DNA of 44,439 nucleotides from Brevundimonas sp. (GCF_030656255.1 NZ_JAUSOE010000020.1:1-44439); one strand, 5' to 3'. Shown: positions 32,195 to 39,758, numbered from the stretch's first letter. The notes: generated by a model from the letters alone, not told the origin. A program made the numbers and translations.

Positions 32195-32947
32195 TCAGGC
32201 GGCCGGCTCAGATTCCTTCTGGTCAAACTCCGGCAGGGTGACGCCGGCGGCCTCGGCGGCGGCGGCGAATTTGGCCAGGCAGTGCAGGTTGGACAGCTGG
32301 CCGCGCTCAAGTTCGGCCTTTGCATCGGCGAAGGCAGAAGGCCGTGTATCGCCATTCACGACCAGGCCGAGCTTCTTCATAGCGTCGGCCTTGATGAAAG
32401 CGGTCGTCGAACAGGCATCGCGCGCTTCAATGATCGCCCGCCTGACATCACCCTTCGCGGACTTCGGCGGCTCAATGTCGCTCATCAGCATCATCGCCTG
32501 GTTGCAGTCCTCCTCGGCCCGTTGGACCGCCGGGTAGGTCGCATAGACGTCGCCGGTGCCGACGATCTCACCAGCGCGGCGCAGGGGCGTGTCGCACCTG
32601 GACATCACGACCTTGGCCGCGCCCCATACGGCGTTGAATTCGACCTGGGTCACGCCCTGCGGCGGAGCCTCCTTCGGCGCTGTCTTTTCGGCCGGCGCGG
32701 CGGCCGCCCCCCCGCGCGCGCCGTTCTCCTTCTCCGCTCGCTCGATGCCGGTGTTGAGCCCGCCTGGTTGGCTCGCGGCGCCAAGCAAAGCGCCGCAGAA
32801 GAAGGCGAAGACGGATCCACCAACGACAGCCGCCGCATAACGCCGGCGGCGGATCCGCAGCAGACCCAGCGGCTTCACCAGGTTGATCAGGCCGAACAGT
32901 CCAGCGCCGATCGACGCCAAAATGATGATAATCGCGACAGCTTCCAT
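32195..32947 (-). CDS. Membrane-anchored protein of unknown function
   Basis: This 250-residue protein starts with two membrane helices (residues 4-24 and 38-58). A charged linker and an alpha-helical C-terminal domain with four cysteines (near C-D-T-P, E-D-C-N, A-C-S-T and L-H-C-L) follow. ATG 32947 has GGGGGATGG upstream. It converges on hicB with a five-base gap. No known domain is recognised; an envelope role such as exclusion is possible. Confidence 0.7.
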   Translation of the reverse strand: MEAVAIIIILASIGAGLFGLINLVKPLGLLRIRRRRYAAAVVGGSVFAFFCGALLGAASQPGGLNTGIERAEKENGARGGAAAAPAEKTAPKEAPPQGVTQVEFNAVWGAAKVVMSRCDTPLRRAGEIVGTGDVYATYPAVQRAEEDCNQAMMLMSDIEPPKSAKGDVRRAIIEARDACSTTAFIKADAMKKLGLVVNGDTRPSAFADAKAELERGQLSNLHCLAKFAAAAEAAGVTLPEFDQKESEPAA

Positions 32948-33114
32948 TCCATCCCCCACAGGTTGCGCCCTCTTCGCACACCTCTCAGTGTTCGGGCAAT
33001 CGGGCGCCTGCCGAGTGCCCCGAAATTCGAAACCCCTCCGTCCTCGCCTAGCCCACATACGAGCGAGCAGACGCCGTCGGCGGCCGGTTGGCACGCGACA
33101 GCGTGGGTCGATGA

Positions 33115-33253
33115 GGCCGAGCACTGCTCGGCCCCCTGTTGTGAGGGGGAGGAAAACCGCCCTTGGCGGTCGTTGTGATCCCGGGAAATGATGTCGCGCG
33201 TCCTAGCGCGACGCCTTCATCTCTTGATCATGTGGTCGAGCGACCAGCTCGAC
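33115..33253. other. Gene-free stretch with five tandem hairpins
   Basis: Between 32948 and 33298 I find no gene. Five stem-loops follow one another: 33115-33133 (7 bp), 33132-33149 (5 bp), 33156-33170 (6 bp), 33193-33212 (7 bp) and 33235-33253 (7 bp). It could be a replication origin, an attenuating leader or a small RNA. I see no T-run terminator. Confidence 0.5.
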
Positions 33254-33298
33254 GCCTTCTAAATCTGAGAGAGGCCGGATTCAGACCCCCCAGGTGAT

Positions 33299-33967
33299 TC
33301 ATGTCCGACTTATTCGACCGCCCTGGGCGCCGCGCTCGCTTCGCCGCGCGGCCGAGGCCTTCATGGCGCGGAGGCTGGCCTGCATTTCCTCTGGCATGGC
33401 CGCCCAGCGGGCCTCGTCGTCCTCTTCGACCTTGCGGGGCGCAAGCACCTTTGCCGCCGCCTCCAGGGCCTCCAGGGGAGCCTTCACCCAATAGGCGTTC
33501 GACGTCTGCTGGACCTGGTCGCCGCGCGCGCCCTCCCGGCCGGTGAAGACCCAGCGGCGGCGCCAGTCCAGGAAGCCGTGGCGTTTGAGCTGAGCCTTCC
33601 AGGCGTGGATGGTCTTCAGGGGGACGTTCAAGGCCTTGGCCAACCACCTCACCGAGGGCTCCAGCCGGCCGTTCCGTTTGGTGGCGATGCCGACCAGAAC
33701 CTCGGCTAAGCGGATGGCGCCGAAGCTGATCCCGCCGGCGTCGGCCTTGTTCCTGGGCGCGCAGCCCGTGCGCTCGCCTTTGCGCCGCTGCTTTTCGGCG
33801 TGGATCCGCAGGGCCAAAAGGATCTTCCGGCCCTCGGCCCAGCTGATCGGGCGCCAGTTCTCGCCGCCGGCGGCCTGGCTGTTGCGGCGAACGGGGGACA
33901 GGGTGCGGCGGCCTTCCGGCTCAAGCCGTCGACGCCGGTGGCTGTGGTCGATCGGGACGGCCGTCAT
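33299..33967 (-). CDS. Winged-HTH protein, possible replication initiator
   Basis: This 222-residue protein has a basic N-terminus. A winged helix-turn-helix lies near residues 115-160 (S-V-R-W-L-A-K-A-L-N-V-P-L-K-T-I-H-A-W and a D-W-R-R-R-W wing), then Q-Q-T-S-N-A-Y-W-V, a pattern seen in phage and plasmid replication initiators. The C-terminus is charged. It overlaps the preceding gene by four bases and ends the leftward early operon. As no other replication gene is visible, it is the best initiator candidate, but a regulator is equally possible. Confidence 0.6.
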   Translation of the reverse strand: MTAVPIDHSHRRRRLEPEGRRTLSPVRRNSQAAGGENWRPISWAEGRKILLALRIHAEKQRRKGERTGCAPRNKADAGGISFGAIRLAEVLVGIATKRNGRLEPSVRWLAKALNVPLKTIHAWKAQLKRHGFLDWRRRWVFTGREGARGDQVQQTSNAYWVKAPLEALEAAAKVLAPRKVEEDDEARWAAMPEEMQASLRAMKASAARRSERGAQGGRISRT

Positions 33968-34410
33968 GTCGGCTCGCCTTCGACCAGGGGCTCGGCGTCC
34001 AGGGACGACCGCATGGAACGCGCCGCGTCCTCGAGCTTCTGAAGGCCGGCGGCCAGTTCGCGCTTCTCGATCTCGCTGAGATCGCCGTCCGCAAGGGCGT
34101 CCTTGGCCGCCTCCCACAGGCGGAAGGCCGAGATATGAACTCGGTCGGCCGAGGCGCCCACGCAGGCGAGTGCGTCGGCCCGGCTTGACTCCTTCGCCAT
34201 CTCGAAAAGGAAGCCGGAGTAGACCGGATTCCCGCATTTCTTTTCCAGCGCCTCGATCACGTCGGCCGGCATGAAGGCCGGCTTCTCATAGTCGCGGTAC
34301 GCATAGAGGGCGGATCGTTCGACCCGCGTTATCGGCTTGCAGCATGCATCAACGCCGCCACAGGCGTCGATAAGCAGGCGCGCCAGCAGGGTGTGCTGTC
34401 GTGCGTTCAT
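33964..34410 (-). CDS. CII-like phage regulatory protein
   Basis: This 148-residue protein is helical, with R-S-A-L-Y-A-Y-R-D-Y-E near residue 32 and A-D-V-I-E-A-L-E-K-K-C-G-N-P-V near 48. A similar layout is known in the Phage_CP76 / CII regulatory family. The C-terminal half is charged helices. It is coupled (ATGA) to the winged-HTH gene. ATG 34410 is chosen; 34467 is an in-frame alternative. Confidence 0.55.
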   Translation of the reverse strand: MNARQHTLLARLLIDACGGVDACCKPITRVERSALYAYRDYEKPAFMPADVIEALEKKCGNPVYSGFLFEMAKESSRADALACVGASADRVHISAFRLWEAAKDALADGDLSEIEKRELAAGLQKLEDAARSMRSSLDAEPLVEGEPT

Positions 34411-34647
34411 GGTGGATTCGGTCCTTGCGAATCCGCCTGACGGCCGGTCCTTTCGGGGCGCAGACATGCGTTCGCCGAAGCGCTTCCCGCCCGGCGTTAG
34501 ACATGAGCAATCCCGATGACCGTCCGTATGGCGGCCATGGTTGGCTGTGATGGGGGCAAGCCGTCCGCACGCGCCGCCTCTGGCGATCACGATCAGCGCT
34601 GCAGAAATCCGCCCCCGGCGGGTTCACAGGGCTGTCCGGCATGGCCG

Positions 34648-34902
34648 TCAGGCGGGCGAAGCGGGTGCTTTGCCGATGTGGGTCTGGCGCTGATCACGCT
34701 GGCGGGCCGGGCGTCGTTCTCGGTCCAGGCACAGCCTCGCCAGGAGCTGGTGACGGAGGGCGGTGAGACGCGCGCAGCGGCGTCGGCCGAGCAGCCGCGA
34801 ACGGCCGCGCAGGCACGTCTCGTTAACCTTCGGGACGAATCGGGAACTGTCGTGAATCAGACCGGCGCCGTGGTGCGAAAGGATCTCGCGGCGGCTCAGC
34901 AC
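34648..34902 (-). CDS. Small arginine-rich unknown protein
   Basis: This 84-residue frame starts at GTG 34902, overlapping the previous stop by seven bases, and keeps high third-position GC. It is very rich in Arg and Leu and matches nothing I know. It may be real because of the operon overlap, but composition alone could keep such a frame open. The 237 bases after it hold no gene I can support. Confidence 0.4.
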   Translation of the reverse strand: MLSRREILSHHGAGLIHDSSRFVPKVNETCLRGRSRLLGRRRCARLTALRHQLLARLCLDRERRPARQRDQRQTHIGKAPASPA

Positions 34903-35354
34903 TGTGTCCCTGCGTGGGCGGGGGACGCGGTACTGGACGAGGGTGTCCCGTCGCCGAAAGGCGCAATGGCTGTTCCGACTTCAGCGACGGGACGCTCGAT
35001 CACGGAGAGAGGCGGCTCACGCGTCGAGATCTCGGAAAGAAGGTCCCCGTCATCGCTCCGGAGGGGGGCCGCTGGCATGGCGGTTGCGATGACGGGGCTC
35101 TCGCCAGCGCCGGTCAGGCTGACGGTGGCGAGGGGGTGCTCGATGCAGAAATCGGTCGAGCCGAGATCCACGCCGAGGAAGACGAACTTGGGCGGGGCCG
35201 CAGCGATCTCATCCAGGATCTGGATGGTCTCGAGCGGCGTGAGCGCAAGGCCCAAGAGGGCGACGGGCGACACGAACGGCTTGATGCATAGGCCGGCGCC
35301 CGCGCATTCGGGCCAGGCGCAGTCGTCGCAAAAATCCCCTCCCCTGATCTCCAT
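34896..35354 (-). CDS. Unknown protein with N-terminal cysteine cluster
   Basis: This 152-residue protein begins with C-D-D-C-A-W-P-E-C-A-G-A-G-L-C, a possible metal site. A middle helix follows (L-T-P-L-E-T-I-Q-I-L-D-E-I) and a low-complexity tail. Third-position GC is strongly high, so it is coding. It starts one base after the stop of the gene upstream. I do not recognise it. Confidence 0.65.
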   Translation of the reverse strand: MEIRGGDFCDDCAWPECAGAGLCIKPFVSPVALLGLALTPLETIQILDEIAAAPPKFVFLGVDLGSTDFCIEHPLATVSLTGAGESPVIATAMPAAPLRSDDGDLLSEISTREPPLSVIERPVAEVGTAIAPFGDGTPSSSTASPAHAGTQC

Positions 35355-35355
35355 C

Positions 35356-35586
35356 CTAGGACGTCCGAGACCTGTCGGCTTCGGCGAGCCACTCGGCGAT
35401 CTGCCTAGGGTCGCGGTCCTGCTGTTCAGCGATCTGGCCGTGGGTCCAGCCCTGGGCGTGGAGGCGGATCGCCTGACGGCGATCGACCTCGGTGATCCAG
35501 CGCGTGAGGGACGGGCCTACCAGGGCGCCCAGGCCGAAGGCGGCGGCGAGGGCTATGGCGGCGATGGCGGGCTCGAGCGGCGTCAT
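35356..35586 (-). CDS. Small membrane protein with HTH-like tail
   Basis: This 76-residue protein has one N-terminal membrane helix (residues about 5-28). A helix-turn-helix-like C-terminus follows: R-R-Q-A-I-R-L-H-A-Q-G-W-T-H-G-Q-I-A-E. It lies in the leftward operon, with the next gene one base away. Confidence 0.65.
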   Translation of the reverse strand: MTPLEPAIAAIALAAAFGLGALVGPSLTRWITEVDRRQAIRLHAQGWTHGQIAEQQDRDPRQIAEWLAEADRSRTS

Positions 35587-35606
35587 GGCGTCACCGCAAG
35601 GGGGGC

Positions 35607-35663
35607 GGGCTCGCCGCCGACAACCCACGCTCGCGCGAGTGGGTTGGCCACAGTGGCGAGCCC
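35607..35663. other. Nested hairpin in front of the 35706 gene
   Basis: An outer 9-bp stem GGGCTCGCC/GGCGAGCCC (35607-35615 with 35655-35663) encloses an 8-bp stem CAACCCAC/GTGGGTTG (35621-35628 with 35639-35646), whose loop is itself partly self-complementary. It sits between divergent genes. It could be a structured leader or replication-related element. Confidence 0.6.
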
Positions 35664-35705
35664 CTCTACCTTGGACGTTCCTACACAACCCAAGGAGAGA
35701 TTCGA

Positions 35706-36053
35706 TTGTCTGGTATCCCCGGAACCCAAAGGCCGGTCAGCCTCGGAGACACGGCTGACAAACTCGCCGCGCTCGAACGAAAGGTCGAGCAGCAGCATGG
35801 AGCCATCATCGCCCTCACGGCTCTGGTGGCCGGGCGACTGGCAACGCAATTCCTCAACGACGCAGGCTCGGCCATCGGGCCGGACCAGTTGGCCGTCCTC
35901 AAGCAATGGGAGGAACTCGCCGGCGAAGTGCAGTTGGAGATCCTGGACGCTCACGTCGCTGCACCGACTGAAGCCGGCAAAGAGGGTGTCAAAATGGTCA
36001 GACGGATCTTCGACGACTCTAGGCATCAGATCGCTCCGACCAAGCCCCAATAG
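35706..36053 (+). CDS. Small helical unknown protein (TTG start)
   Basis: This 115-residue protein starts at TTG 35706 behind a strong AAGGAGAG. The N-terminal half has a heptad-like helix (K-L-A-A-L-E-R-K-V-E-Q-Q). It lies alone on plus inside the leftward operon and converges with the 36019 gene, overlapping it by 35 bases. An independent gene such as this could be expressed in the lysogen. No family is recognised. Confidence 0.65.
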   Translation: MSGIPGTQRPVSLGDTADKLAALERKVEQQHGAIIALTALVAGRLATQFLNDAGSAIGPDQLAVLKQWEELAGEVQLEILDAHVAAPTEAGKEGVKMVRRIFDDSRHQIAPTKPQ

Positions 36054-36243
36054 CGGAGCCGTCAAAGCGTCGAACGACCTGGTCGATGGCAGCGCGCTTA
36101 CTCGCGTTGTCTTCGGCCGGGTCCGACGGCACGGCCTGTTCACGTCGAGCGGCGACCGGCCGCACCCGCAAACAAGCGATTGCGGCGCCGATATTCCAGG
36201 CCAGGGCGGAAGCGCCGAGAAACAAAGCGATCCAGCTGATCAT
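36019..36243 (-). CDS. Small single-pass membrane protein
   Basis: This 74-residue protein has one N-terminal membrane helix (residues about 3-25) and a charged cytoplasmic tail. Its ATG overlaps the stop of the HTH gene upstream (ATGA). It is the second gene of the leftward operon. Function unknown. Confidence 0.65.
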   Translation of the reverse strand: MISWIALFLGASALAWNIGAAIACLRVRPVAARREQAVPSDPAEDNASKRAAIDQVVRRFDGSAIGAWSERSDA

Positions 36244-36455
36244 GCGGAGTTCCTGCCCTCGGCCGAAGGCTTGGAAAGACCAGCTACAGCGACCTTTCCC
36301 CCGGACCAGGCTTCGATTTTCAGGGCAAGGGCGAGTGAAGGCGTCCGTTTCCCTTGGCGAAGACGCGTGACGTATGGCCGGGACACGCCGATAGCGGCAG
36401 CGGCCGTTTCGTCGGTCACTCCCGTCATCTTCATGAATCGCTCCAAATCACCCAT
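36240..36455 (-). CDS. Cro/Cox-like HTH regulator, first gene of leftward operon
   Basis: This 71-residue protein is a compact helix-turn-helix: D-E-T-A-A-A-A-I-G-V-S-R-P-Y-V-T-R-L-R-Q-G-K-R-T-P-S. It is divergent from the XRE gene at 36549, with two dyads in between, as in cI/cro or C/cox switches. ATG 36455 is chosen because the longer start at 36512 would run through both operators. A TTGACT (36486-36491 on minus) may be the -35. Confidence 0.75.
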   Translation of the reverse strand: MGDLERFMKMTGVTDETAAAAIGVSRPYVTRLRQGKRTPSLALALKIEAWSGGKVAVAGLSKPSAEGRNSA

Positions 36456-36464
36456 ACGGACGAT

Positions 36465-36511
36465 GTGTCCATTTGGCACATTCAGAGTCAAGGGATTTGT
36501 GTCTGAGCACA
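36465..36511. promoter_or_regulatory. Operator pair OL between divergent regulators
   Basis: GTGTC-N5-GGCAC lies at 36465-36479, and TGTG-N6-CACA at 36498-36511. They flank a minus-strand TTGACT (36486-36491), so a bound repressor would block the leftward promoter. Related dyads lie at 36983 and 37018. Confidence 0.65.
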
Positions 36512-36548
36512 CCTATGAAGGCCGAACGGTTGGTTGGACCATCCAGGC

Positions 36549-36926
36549 ATGACCAAGGCCGTCAGACACTTCTTGAAGGAATGGCGAACCGCCGCCGATC
36601 AGACCCAGCAGGAGGTTGCTGACGCCATCGGCTACGAGCGCTCGTACTACTCCAGGATTGAAACTGGGAAGCGCGGCTACGATCAGGAAATCCTCGAGAA
36701 ACTAGCCAGCCATTACGGCACCGCACCCTGCCATCTCATCTCGAGAAACCCAGCCAGCGCGCCCGATTTGTGGGACATCGTTGATCAGCTCGCGCCCGCC
36801 GACCTAATCCGGTTGACGGAGCTCGCTAAAGCTCTCCGCGTCGTCTCCTTGCCTAAGCAGCCCACGATGGACGCCCCTCCGCCGCCAGCGAGATCTATCC
36901 GGTCGAAGCGTCGACCGACTGCATAA
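36549..36926 (+). CDS. XRE-family repressor candidate
   Basis: This 125-residue protein has an N-terminal HTH_3/XRE domain (T-Q-Q-E-V-A-D-A-I-G-Y-E-R-S-Y-Y-S-R-I-E) at about residues 18-37. A C-terminal helical part ends in a basic tail. There is no LexA-like peptidase domain, as in P2 C. Operator-like dyads lie on both sides of the gene, so it may repress both the leftward and the rightward early promoters and thereby hold lysogeny. A TTG start at 36534 is also in frame. Confidence 0.75.
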   Translation: MTKAVRHFLKEWRTAADQTQQEVADAIGYERSYYSRIETGKRGYDQEILEKLASHYGTAPCHLISRNPASAPDLWDIVDQLAPADLIRLTELAKALRVVSLPKQPTMDAPPPPARSIRSKRRPTA

Positions 36927-36982
36927 TTCCCCAACCACTGAACGGCGATAACCTACTCGGTTAAAACTGGTCACGGGCAATA

Positions 36983-37032
36983 GTGCCACACGGGCACATT
37001 TTGTTGTTGCTTTCGACGTGTCTATTTGACAC
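36983..37032. promoter_or_regulatory. Operator pair OR before the rightward early genes
   Basis: Perfect dyads GTGCC-N5-GGCAC (36983-36997) and GTGTC-N5-GACAC (37018-37032) lie in the 135-base gap after the XRE gene. The second covers a TTGACA (37026-37031). They share arms with the 36465 site and are likely bound by the same repressor. Confidence 0.7.
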
Positions 37033-37061
37033 CTTCGCCTCACGATTGAGGGAGAGGGTCG

Positions 37062-37442
37062 TTGCACGCAACCGCCGCCATACGCTTCGAAAGAAAGCCG
37101 GGGATCATTCGCCGGTACTGCAGCTGCGACCTGGAGCGCATCTGCCGCTGCGATCTGCCCCGCACGCTGAGCGGCTGGACCGTCGGCAAGCTGAGCCGGC
37201 TGAAGCTGGCGATGCGGGAACATGGATCCCTGTCCACCGCGGCCGCGGAAGTCGGCGAGACGCTACACCGCGCCAACGTCGCCCTGGACACCATGCTGGG
37301 CAAGACGCCCACCCAGGCGCTGGCCGCTCTTGAAGCCAAGGCGTCCCGCGAGAAATACCAGGCTGAACAGCAAGCCACGCTACGGGCGCTGTCGTCTCCT
37401 GCAGTGCTGGACGCAGTGAAGTTGTTGAGGGCGGCCTCGTGA
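37062..37442 (+). CDS. Unknown early protein with cysteine cluster (TTG start)
   Basis: This 126-residue protein starts at TTG 37062 behind GGGAGAGGG. The N-terminus has C-S-C-D-L-E-R-I-C-R-C, a possible metal site. Next comes an HTH-like L-S-R-L-K-L-A-M-R-E-H-G-S-L-S-T-A-A-A-E-V-G piece and a long helix. It is the first gene of the rightward chain after the operators. Unrecognised. Confidence 0.6.
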   Translation: MHATAAIRFERKPGIIRRYCSCDLERICRCDLPRTLSGWTVGKLSRLKLAMREHGSLSTAAAEVGETLHRANVALDTMLGKTPTQALAALEAKASREKYQAEQQATLRALSSPAVLDAVKLLRAAS

Positions 37443-37768
37443 GGCGCTCGACCGACACGGCGTTCAGCATGACCCGCGCCCAGGTGCTGGCGACGCTGAC
37501 ATCCCATGTACGCCTGATGCGAGAGACGAAGACCGGCGACGCGCTCGCCGACCTGCTGAACCTTGCCTATCCTGATAATCCGCCATTCCCTGATCTCGGG
37601 TTCGGTGACGATCTGACCACCATCCGCTCGAACGTCGAATCAATCCTGGACGGCTGGACCCGCGTCGGCAGACTCAATGTGGAAGGCGCGACGCCCTATC
37701 GCGAAGCGGGCTTGGCGCTGGCTTTCGTCCTCGGCCGAGCCGAGGAAGCGGCTCAGGCGGCCTCCTGA
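37439..37768 (+). CDS. Unknown early protein
   Basis: This 109-residue protein starts at GTG 37439, overlapping the previous stop (GTGA). It is helical, with P-D-N-P-P-F-P-D-L-G-F-G-D-D-L in the middle. Its stop overlaps the next ATG. No domain is recognised. Confidence 0.6.
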   Translation: MRRSTDTAFSMTRAQVLATLTSHVRLMRETKTGDALADLLNLAYPDNPPFPDLGFGDDLTTIRSNVESILDGWTRVGRLNVEGATPYREAGLALAFVLGRAEEAAQAAS

Positions 37769-37959
37769 TGGCGGCAATATCCCTCTCCACTCCGGAACTT
37801 CTGATCATCGAAGCGGCGCTTCGGAATCGAGTTTCTGGCCTCCAGATCGCCGCTTCCGAGGCCATGCGGCGCGGCGACCGTCACGGCGCCAGCCTGGCCA
37901 GTCAGGGCGCCGGGGCCGTCCAGCGTCTTCAGAAACGATTAGAAACCGAGGTCTTCTAG
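37768..37959 (+). CDS. Unknown small early protein
   Basis: This 63-residue helical protein is coupled on both sides: its ATG shares a base with the previous stop, and its TAG shares a base with the next GTG. No family is recognised. Confidence 0.6.
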   Translation: MAAISLSTPELLIIEAALRNRVSGLQIAASEAMRRGDRHGASLASQGAGAVQRLQKRLETEVF

Positions 37960-38156
37960 TGCAGGAAGTTCGATTGCTGGAATGGGCGATGCGCCCCTCG
38001 GGCGGGACCATCACCATTCGCGGAACCGATGCCGAGGGCGTGGTTCACAAGGTCACCCGCGTTAAGCAGGTCTATCAATCCCGGAACGGCGCCGCGCCGT
38101 TCGCCCACGGCCAGAGCGCCGGGCAGGACGTCAAAGCGGTGCTCACCCATGGCTGA
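37959..38156 (+). CDS. Unknown small early protein (GTG start)
   Basis: This 65-residue protein begins at GTG 37959 within TAGTG. It has an E-W-A-M-R-P-S-G-G-T-I-T-I-R-G beta-rich start and a basic middle (K-V-T-R-V-K-Q-V-Y). The stop overlaps the GapR-like gene by eight bases. No family is recognised. Confidence 0.55.
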   Translation: MQEVRLLEWAMRPSGGTITIRGTDAEGVVHKVTRVKQVYQSRNGAAPFAHGQSAGQDVKAVLTHG

Positions 38157-38424
38157 CGGAACTACTTTTCACGCCGATCCCGACGTCCTGACCGCTACCG
38201 CACAAGGTCGGCTACGCACCATCATCGAGCGTCTCGAGCGCCTCGAGGAGGACAAGCAGGCCGTCATGGCCGACATGAAGGAGGTCTTCGCCGAGGCCAA
38301 GGGCGAGGGCTACGACGTCAAGATCCTGCGCAAGGTCATCCGGATCCGGAAGCAGGACAAGGCCAAGCGACAGGAAGAGGAAGCGATCCTCGATCTCTAC
38401 CTCTCCGCCCTGGGAGAGGTCTGA
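38149..38424 (+). CDS. GapR-like nucleoid protein (DUF2312)
   Basis: This 91-residue protein closely follows the Caulobacter GapR family (DUF2312): T-A-Q-G-R-L-R-T-I-I-E-R-L-E-R-L-E, then E-V-F-A-E-A-K-G-E-G-Y-D-V-K, and K-V-I-R-I-R-K-Q-D-K-A-K-R-Q-E-E-E. GapR binds AT-rich, overtwisted DNA and supports topoisomerases during replication in Caulobacter. A phage copy among early genes could aid phage replication or take over the host protein's sites. The start overlaps the previous stop. Confidence 0.9.
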   Translation: MADGTTFHADPDVLTATAQGRLRTIIERLERLEEDKQAVMADMKEVFAEAKGEGYDVKILRKVIRIRKQDKAKRQEEEAILDLYLSALGEV

Positions 38425-38810
38425 TGCACTTCGTCGATCTCGATACCAGCCGTCGAGTCCAGGACGCGGCCCTGCTTTTGCTGGACGCCTGTCGCGAGGC
38501 CGCGAAGAAGTCGCCTGCTTACAAGCCCAGCAAGAACAACATCGACGACGTCGTCAGCATCGCCGTGCAGTCGCTGTTGATGTCCGACCATTGGAACGGT
38601 GGAGAAGACCGCAAAGCCAACATCGACAGTGAAGAGGCCGTGCTGCGCATCAAAGGGATGTCAGATGGCCTCGGCATGTCGATCGGAAGTCTTCCGACCC
38701 TCGCATGTCTCACAACTCTGGCTGTGGCGCTTCCCTCCGTGAAGCGCACCGCTATCGAACGCGCCGTGCTGCGAGGCCGCGAGACGGACTTAACGCGGGG
38801 TGGCAAATGA
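38424..38810 (+). CDS. Unknown early protein
   Basis: This 128-residue helical protein has A-L-L-L-L-D-A-C-R-E-A-A-K-K-S near the N-terminus. Its ATG shares a base with the GapR-like stop, and its stop overlaps the next gene (ATGA). Not recognised. Confidence 0.6.
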   Translation: MHFVDLDTSRRVQDAALLLLDACREAAKKSPAYKPSKNNIDDVVSIAVQSLLMSDHWNGGEDRKANIDSEEAVLRIKGMSDGLGMSIGSLPTLACLTTLAVALPSVKRTAIERAVLRGRETDLTRGGK

Positions 38811-39439
38811 GAACGCCTGATCGCTTCCCGCTGGCTTGGCCAGCGCACCGCCCCAGGACGCCGGCAACCCAGCGCCGGCAGGGACAGTTCAAGAAATCCG
38901 GCAAGCTTCTGTCACCGGCCGAGGCCATGGTGCGCGTCGAGAACGAGCTCGAGCGCATAGGCGGCTGGCAGCCTGTGCTGTCCTCAAACCTCGAGCTGCG
39001 ACTGGACGGACGTCCGCGTGCCGATCGCGCCGCTCCGGCCGATCCCGGCGTCTGCCTCTATTTCACGCTGAAGAACCAGCCGTTCGCCCTGGCCTGCGAC
39101 ACCTACACCGAGGCCGCGCAGAACATCGGCGCCCTGGCGGCGCATCTGGAGTCCACCCGGGCGATCACTCGCTACGGCGTCGCCAGCGCGGCCGAGACGC
39201 TTCAGGCCTTCAGCGCCCTGCCCCCGCCATCGAGCGGCGGCCGGAGCTGGCGAGACGTGCTGGGTTTCGACCCGATTTTCCCTGGCGAACTCTCGGCGGC
39301 CGAGGCCAAGGCCACGATCAACGTCCGCCACAAGACCCGCCTGCAGGCAGCCCATCCCGACAGGGGCGGCTCAGACGCAGCCGCCGCCGACCTCAACGCC
39401 GCCAGGGATGCGGCCTTTGCGGAGCTAGACGCGCAATGA
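38807..39439 (+). CDS. Phage protein with C-terminal J-domain
   Basis: This 210-residue protein ends in a J-domain-like segment: K-T-R-L-Q-A-A-H-P-D-R-G-G-S-D holds the His-Pro-Asp motif that stimulates Hsp70 ATPases, followed by A-D-L-N-A-A-R-D-A. The N-terminal 160 residues are not recognised. In J-proteins the N-terminal domain often comes first, so the reverse order is unusual but known in phages. It may recruit host DnaK for phage complexes. Confidence 0.75.
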   Translation: MRTPDRFPLAWPAHRPRTPATQRRQGQFKKSGKLLSPAEAMVRVENELERIGGWQPVLSSNLELRLDGRPRADRAAPADPGVCLYFTLKNQPFALACDTYTEAAQNIGALAAHLESTRAITRYGVASAAETLQAFSALPPPSSGGRSWRDVLGFDPIFPGELSAAEAKATINVRHKTRLQAAHPDRGGSDAAAADLNAARDAAFAELDAQ

Positions 39440-39672
39440 CCCACCACAACATCGTTCGCAGCGAAGCCGGCCGGCCGCTGGCGCATATCGAGATCCGCAC
39501 GGGCAGCGGTCGCCGGCGCCGCGCTCCCATCAGCTTGGTCATCAAGGCGCACATGGCTGTCGCCGGCGTCGGTATCGCGGCCGGCCTGATCGACATCGCC
39601 ATCGGGCAGCCGCTGTGTCTCGTCCTGGTCGGGACCGCTTTCCTGGTCTGGTGCTTCTGGCCGAGCCGCTGA
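39436..39672 (+). CDS. Small two-helix membrane protein
   Basis: This 78-residue protein has a basic N-terminus and two membrane helices (residues about 35-55 and 57-75). Coupled on both sides by ATGA and TGATG overlaps. Function unknown. Confidence 0.6.
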   Translation: MTHHNIVRSEAGRPLAHIEIRTGSGRRRRAPISLVIKAHMAVAGVGIAAGLIDIAIGQPLCLVLVGTAFLVWCFWPSR

Positions 39673-39758
39673 TGCGCCGCCGTCCTGTCCTGATGACCTT
39701 CGTTCTCGCCTACTGCGCCGCGATCGTCGTGGCGCTCATCCTTCAACTCCAGAGGTAG
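39672..39758 (+). CDS. 28-residue membrane peptide
   Basis: ATG 39672 shares a base with the previous stop. The frame encodes a basic start (M-R-R-R-P) and one hydrophobic helix (F-V-L-A-Y-C-A-A-I-V-V-A-L-I-L), ending three bases before the next ATG. Coupling, spacing and a clean membrane helix support a real small protein. Confidence 0.5.
   Translation: MRRRPVLMTFVLAYCAAIVVALILQLQR

Noticed and set aside
34516..36552. A 678-codon open frame on plus
   Set aside because: It lies opposite several coupled minus-strand genes with high third-position GC, and its translation is low-complexity. It is an antisense shadow in high-GC DNA.
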